Source: an uncultured Paraglaciecola sp.
Lineage (GTDB): Bacteria; Pseudomonadota; Gammaproteobacteria; Enterobacterales; Alteromonadaceae
Assembly (NCBI RefSeq): GCF_913058035.1
Contig: NZ_CAJXPA010000003.1
Location: 1-64,000, forward strand
Direction of reading: 5' to 3'
DNA: 64,000 bases
The translations under genes were made by a program, and so were the position numbers. Under the pieces are notes generated by a model. The model had not been told where the DNA came from, searched no databases, and was given only the letters and a program-made list of their open reading frames with translations. How positions within the stretch are numbered: position 1 is the first letter of the stretch; each line of letters starts with the position of its first letter. This document shows positions 62,354 through 64,000 of this stretch, in pieces.

Positions 62354-62983
62354 TTAACTATTGACGCTAATATATTTGTGTAGCTGGGAGTAAGCCTGTA
62401 ATACTGACTGAGATGCTATTATACTACCGCCTTTATCTGGATGGTTTTTATGTTGTAGTTTTCGATACTGCTGCTTGAGTTCCAATAAGGTGATGTCCGC
62501 CAACGACTCAATTTCCATTACAATACAGACTCTTTTAAGTTCTGATAAAGACATATTGGCATTTAATTCAGCTCCTGCCATTTTTTGCCAAAAACTATCT
62601 AATAAAGCTTCAATATCATTTTTATTAGAACAGCCAAGATTGCTCCAGTCTAAGTAATAGTTTGCGAGTGAGTCTTCAGTTTCTATGTTGATGGAAGACT
62701 CCAAAGTAGGATTTAGGGTAATGGTTGTCAACCCTATCACTAGCTCCCCTATTTTTTGTTCGCGCCACCGATTTCTCAACTGATAAAGGCAGTGAAATAA
62801 AACAAAGTGTGTTTGAAACATCATCAACGAGTCACACAGAGCATCCTCATCAAATATTGAGTAAGGTGGACTTTTTAAGGCACATATCAGCTCATACTCG
62901 CTGATCCCCAATTCAAATGCTGGACGAAATGTGGCAAGCGTATCGTTTAGTAATGTTTGTAGTTCGTTAAACACGTATGGCAA
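62354..62983 (-). CDS. DnaJ (J) domain-containing protein, DNAJC-like
   Basis: C-terminal SLADITLLELKQQYRKLQHKNHPDKGGSIIASQSVLQAYSQL (HPD motif); N-term DnaJ-related VFNELQTLLNDTLATFRPAFELGISEYELICALKSPPYSIFD. Confidence 0.9.
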   Translation of the reverse strand: MPYVFNELQTLLNDTLATFRPAFELGISEYELICALKSPPYSIFDEDALCDSLMMFQTHFVLFHCLYQLRNRWREQKIGELVIGLTTITLNPTLESSINIETEDSLANYYLDWSNLGCSNKNDIEALLDSFWQKMAGAELNANMSLSELKRVCIVMEIESLADITLLELKQQYRKLQHKNHPDKGGSIIASQSVLQAYSQLHKYISVNS

Positions 62984-63270
62984 TTAAATTTCCGTTTCGA
63001 CTTTTTGTTACTAGCGGGTTGTCAATTAGTTTGAAGACGCTGATGTTGTAAGTTTTCACTCAAAAGATGTATACAAAATATAGCGACCGTCTATTCTTAG
63101 CAACAATAAGGTAGACGTATTGTTTATACCAACCACACAGAACGACGTAGAAAAATAACTAAGATGTATTAATAAAATGACTGCTACCCCACTTAAGAAT
63201 GCATGAAAAGCCAGTAGATTTCTGTATTTTATAATATCGATGCCTCACATGTAAAATACAGCTGTGATTT

Positions 63271-63309
63271 TAACTAATAATTTAGTCTATTTGACTAAAT
63301 TATTAGTTA
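63271..63309. repeat. perfect palindrome, 17-bp arms, 5-nt loop
   Basis: TAACTAATAATTTAGTC-TATTT-GACTAAATTATTAGTTA. Confidence 0.97.
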
Positions 63310-63390
63310 GCCTTGAAGTAATTAAAAAAATAATTTTCTTATTGTTTTGTAAACTATATGTAAATCATATCGTTACGCGGATTTGTTGAG

Positions 63391-63407
63391 TTGGCACAGC
63401 ACTTGTA
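63391..63407 (+). promoter_or_regulatory. sigma54 (-24/-12) promoter of pspA
   Basis: TTGGCACAGCACTTGTA, close to the consensus TTGGCACG-N4-TTGCW; ~80 bp upstream of pspA start. Confidence 0.85.
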
Positions 63408-63488
63408 ATAGTTGTAATTGTAAGTGTTAAAATAGTGCCTGGAATAGGCTTTTAAGAAAATTTCATTAATCTTATTGGAGTAATCAAA

Positions 63489-64000
63489 GTGGGTATGTTC
63501 ACAAGAATGTCAGACATAGTACAAGCCAATATCAACGCCATCTTAGATAAGGCTGAAGATCCAGCAAAAGTAATTAAGTTACTGATCCAAGAAATGGAAG
63601 AAACATTAGTTGAACTTCGTTCAGTTGCAGCCACAAATTTAGCTGAAAAGAAACTGGTTCAGCGTCAAGCGGAAAAACTGCAAAAACAAATTAATGCCTG
63701 GCAATCAAAGGCGATTTTAGCAGTAGAAAAAAATCGTGAAGACTTGGCCAGAGCAGCATTAGTCGAAAAACACTATAGTCAGCAGAAATTGTCAGCTCTA
63801 ACAGATGAGCAAAATACAGTTGAAGATTCTCTAGCTAAGTTACAAGCTGATATGGGAAAAATGCAAGATAAGCTAGTGGAAGCCAGAGCCAAGCAAAAAT
63901 CTCTCATTGTCAGAGAGCGATCGGTAGCGGTGCGTATGACCATCAAAAATAGGGCTCATTCAGTCAAAATTGATGATGCGATCATCCGGTTTGAGCAATA
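63489..64000 (+). CDS. pspA: phage shock protein A (partial, truncated by window end)
   Basis: Not in ORF track; GTG at 63489 or ATG at 63495: MGMFTRMSDIVQANINAILDKAEDPAKVIKLLIQEMEETLVELRSVAATNLAEKKLVQRQ... Confidence 0.96.
   Translation, partial: MGMFTRMSDIVQANINAILDKAEDPAKVIKLLIQEMEETLVELRSVAATNLAEKKLVQRQAEKLQKQINAWQSKAILAVEKNREDLARAALVEKHYSQQKLSALTDEQNTVEDSLAKLQADMGKMQDKLVEARAKQKSLIVRERSVAVRMTIKNRAHSVKIDDAIIRFEQ

Noticed and set aside
1-64000. CRISPR array, prophage, transposon or defence island
   Set aside because: No regularly spaced repeats, transposase, integrase (other than housekeeping xerC) or phage structural genes seen on reading.

Overview
A 64 kb chromosomal window from a moderately AT-rich gammaproteobacterium. 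Gene content and order suggest an Alteromonadales relative (inference; no database search was run). Most of it is housekeeping: ssb, uvrA, ppa/hppA, fbp, mpl, hemE, nudC, zur-like fur, dnaB, two recQ genes, chrA, rarD, uvrD, cysE, a dapF-DUF484-xerC-HAD cluster, lptM-lysA, rraA, dusA, selD/selU(mnmH), and the start of pspA running off the right edge. I found no CRISPR array, prophage, IS element, rRNA or tRNA, and no convincing new multi-gene system. The most useful non-obvious observations are: (i) decayed genes missed by the ORF track: a DUF885 lipoprotein-peptidase pseudogene whose lipobox Cys codon is now TGA, plus NIPSNAP-like, PAP2-like and receiver-domain remnants; (ii) a sigma54 -24/-12 promoter with a perfect 17-bp-arm palindrome upstream of pspA, with no pspF beside it; (iii) five 14-bp tandem repeats directly upstream of the membrane pyrophosphatase; (iv) a LexA-like box at uvrD; (v) small ORFs below the track threshold: lptM, and a 55-aa ORF overlapping a diguanylate cyclase by ATGA; (vi) a second, long RecQ with a C-terminal helix-turn-helix extension. 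All homology calls come from reading the translations and need database confirmation.
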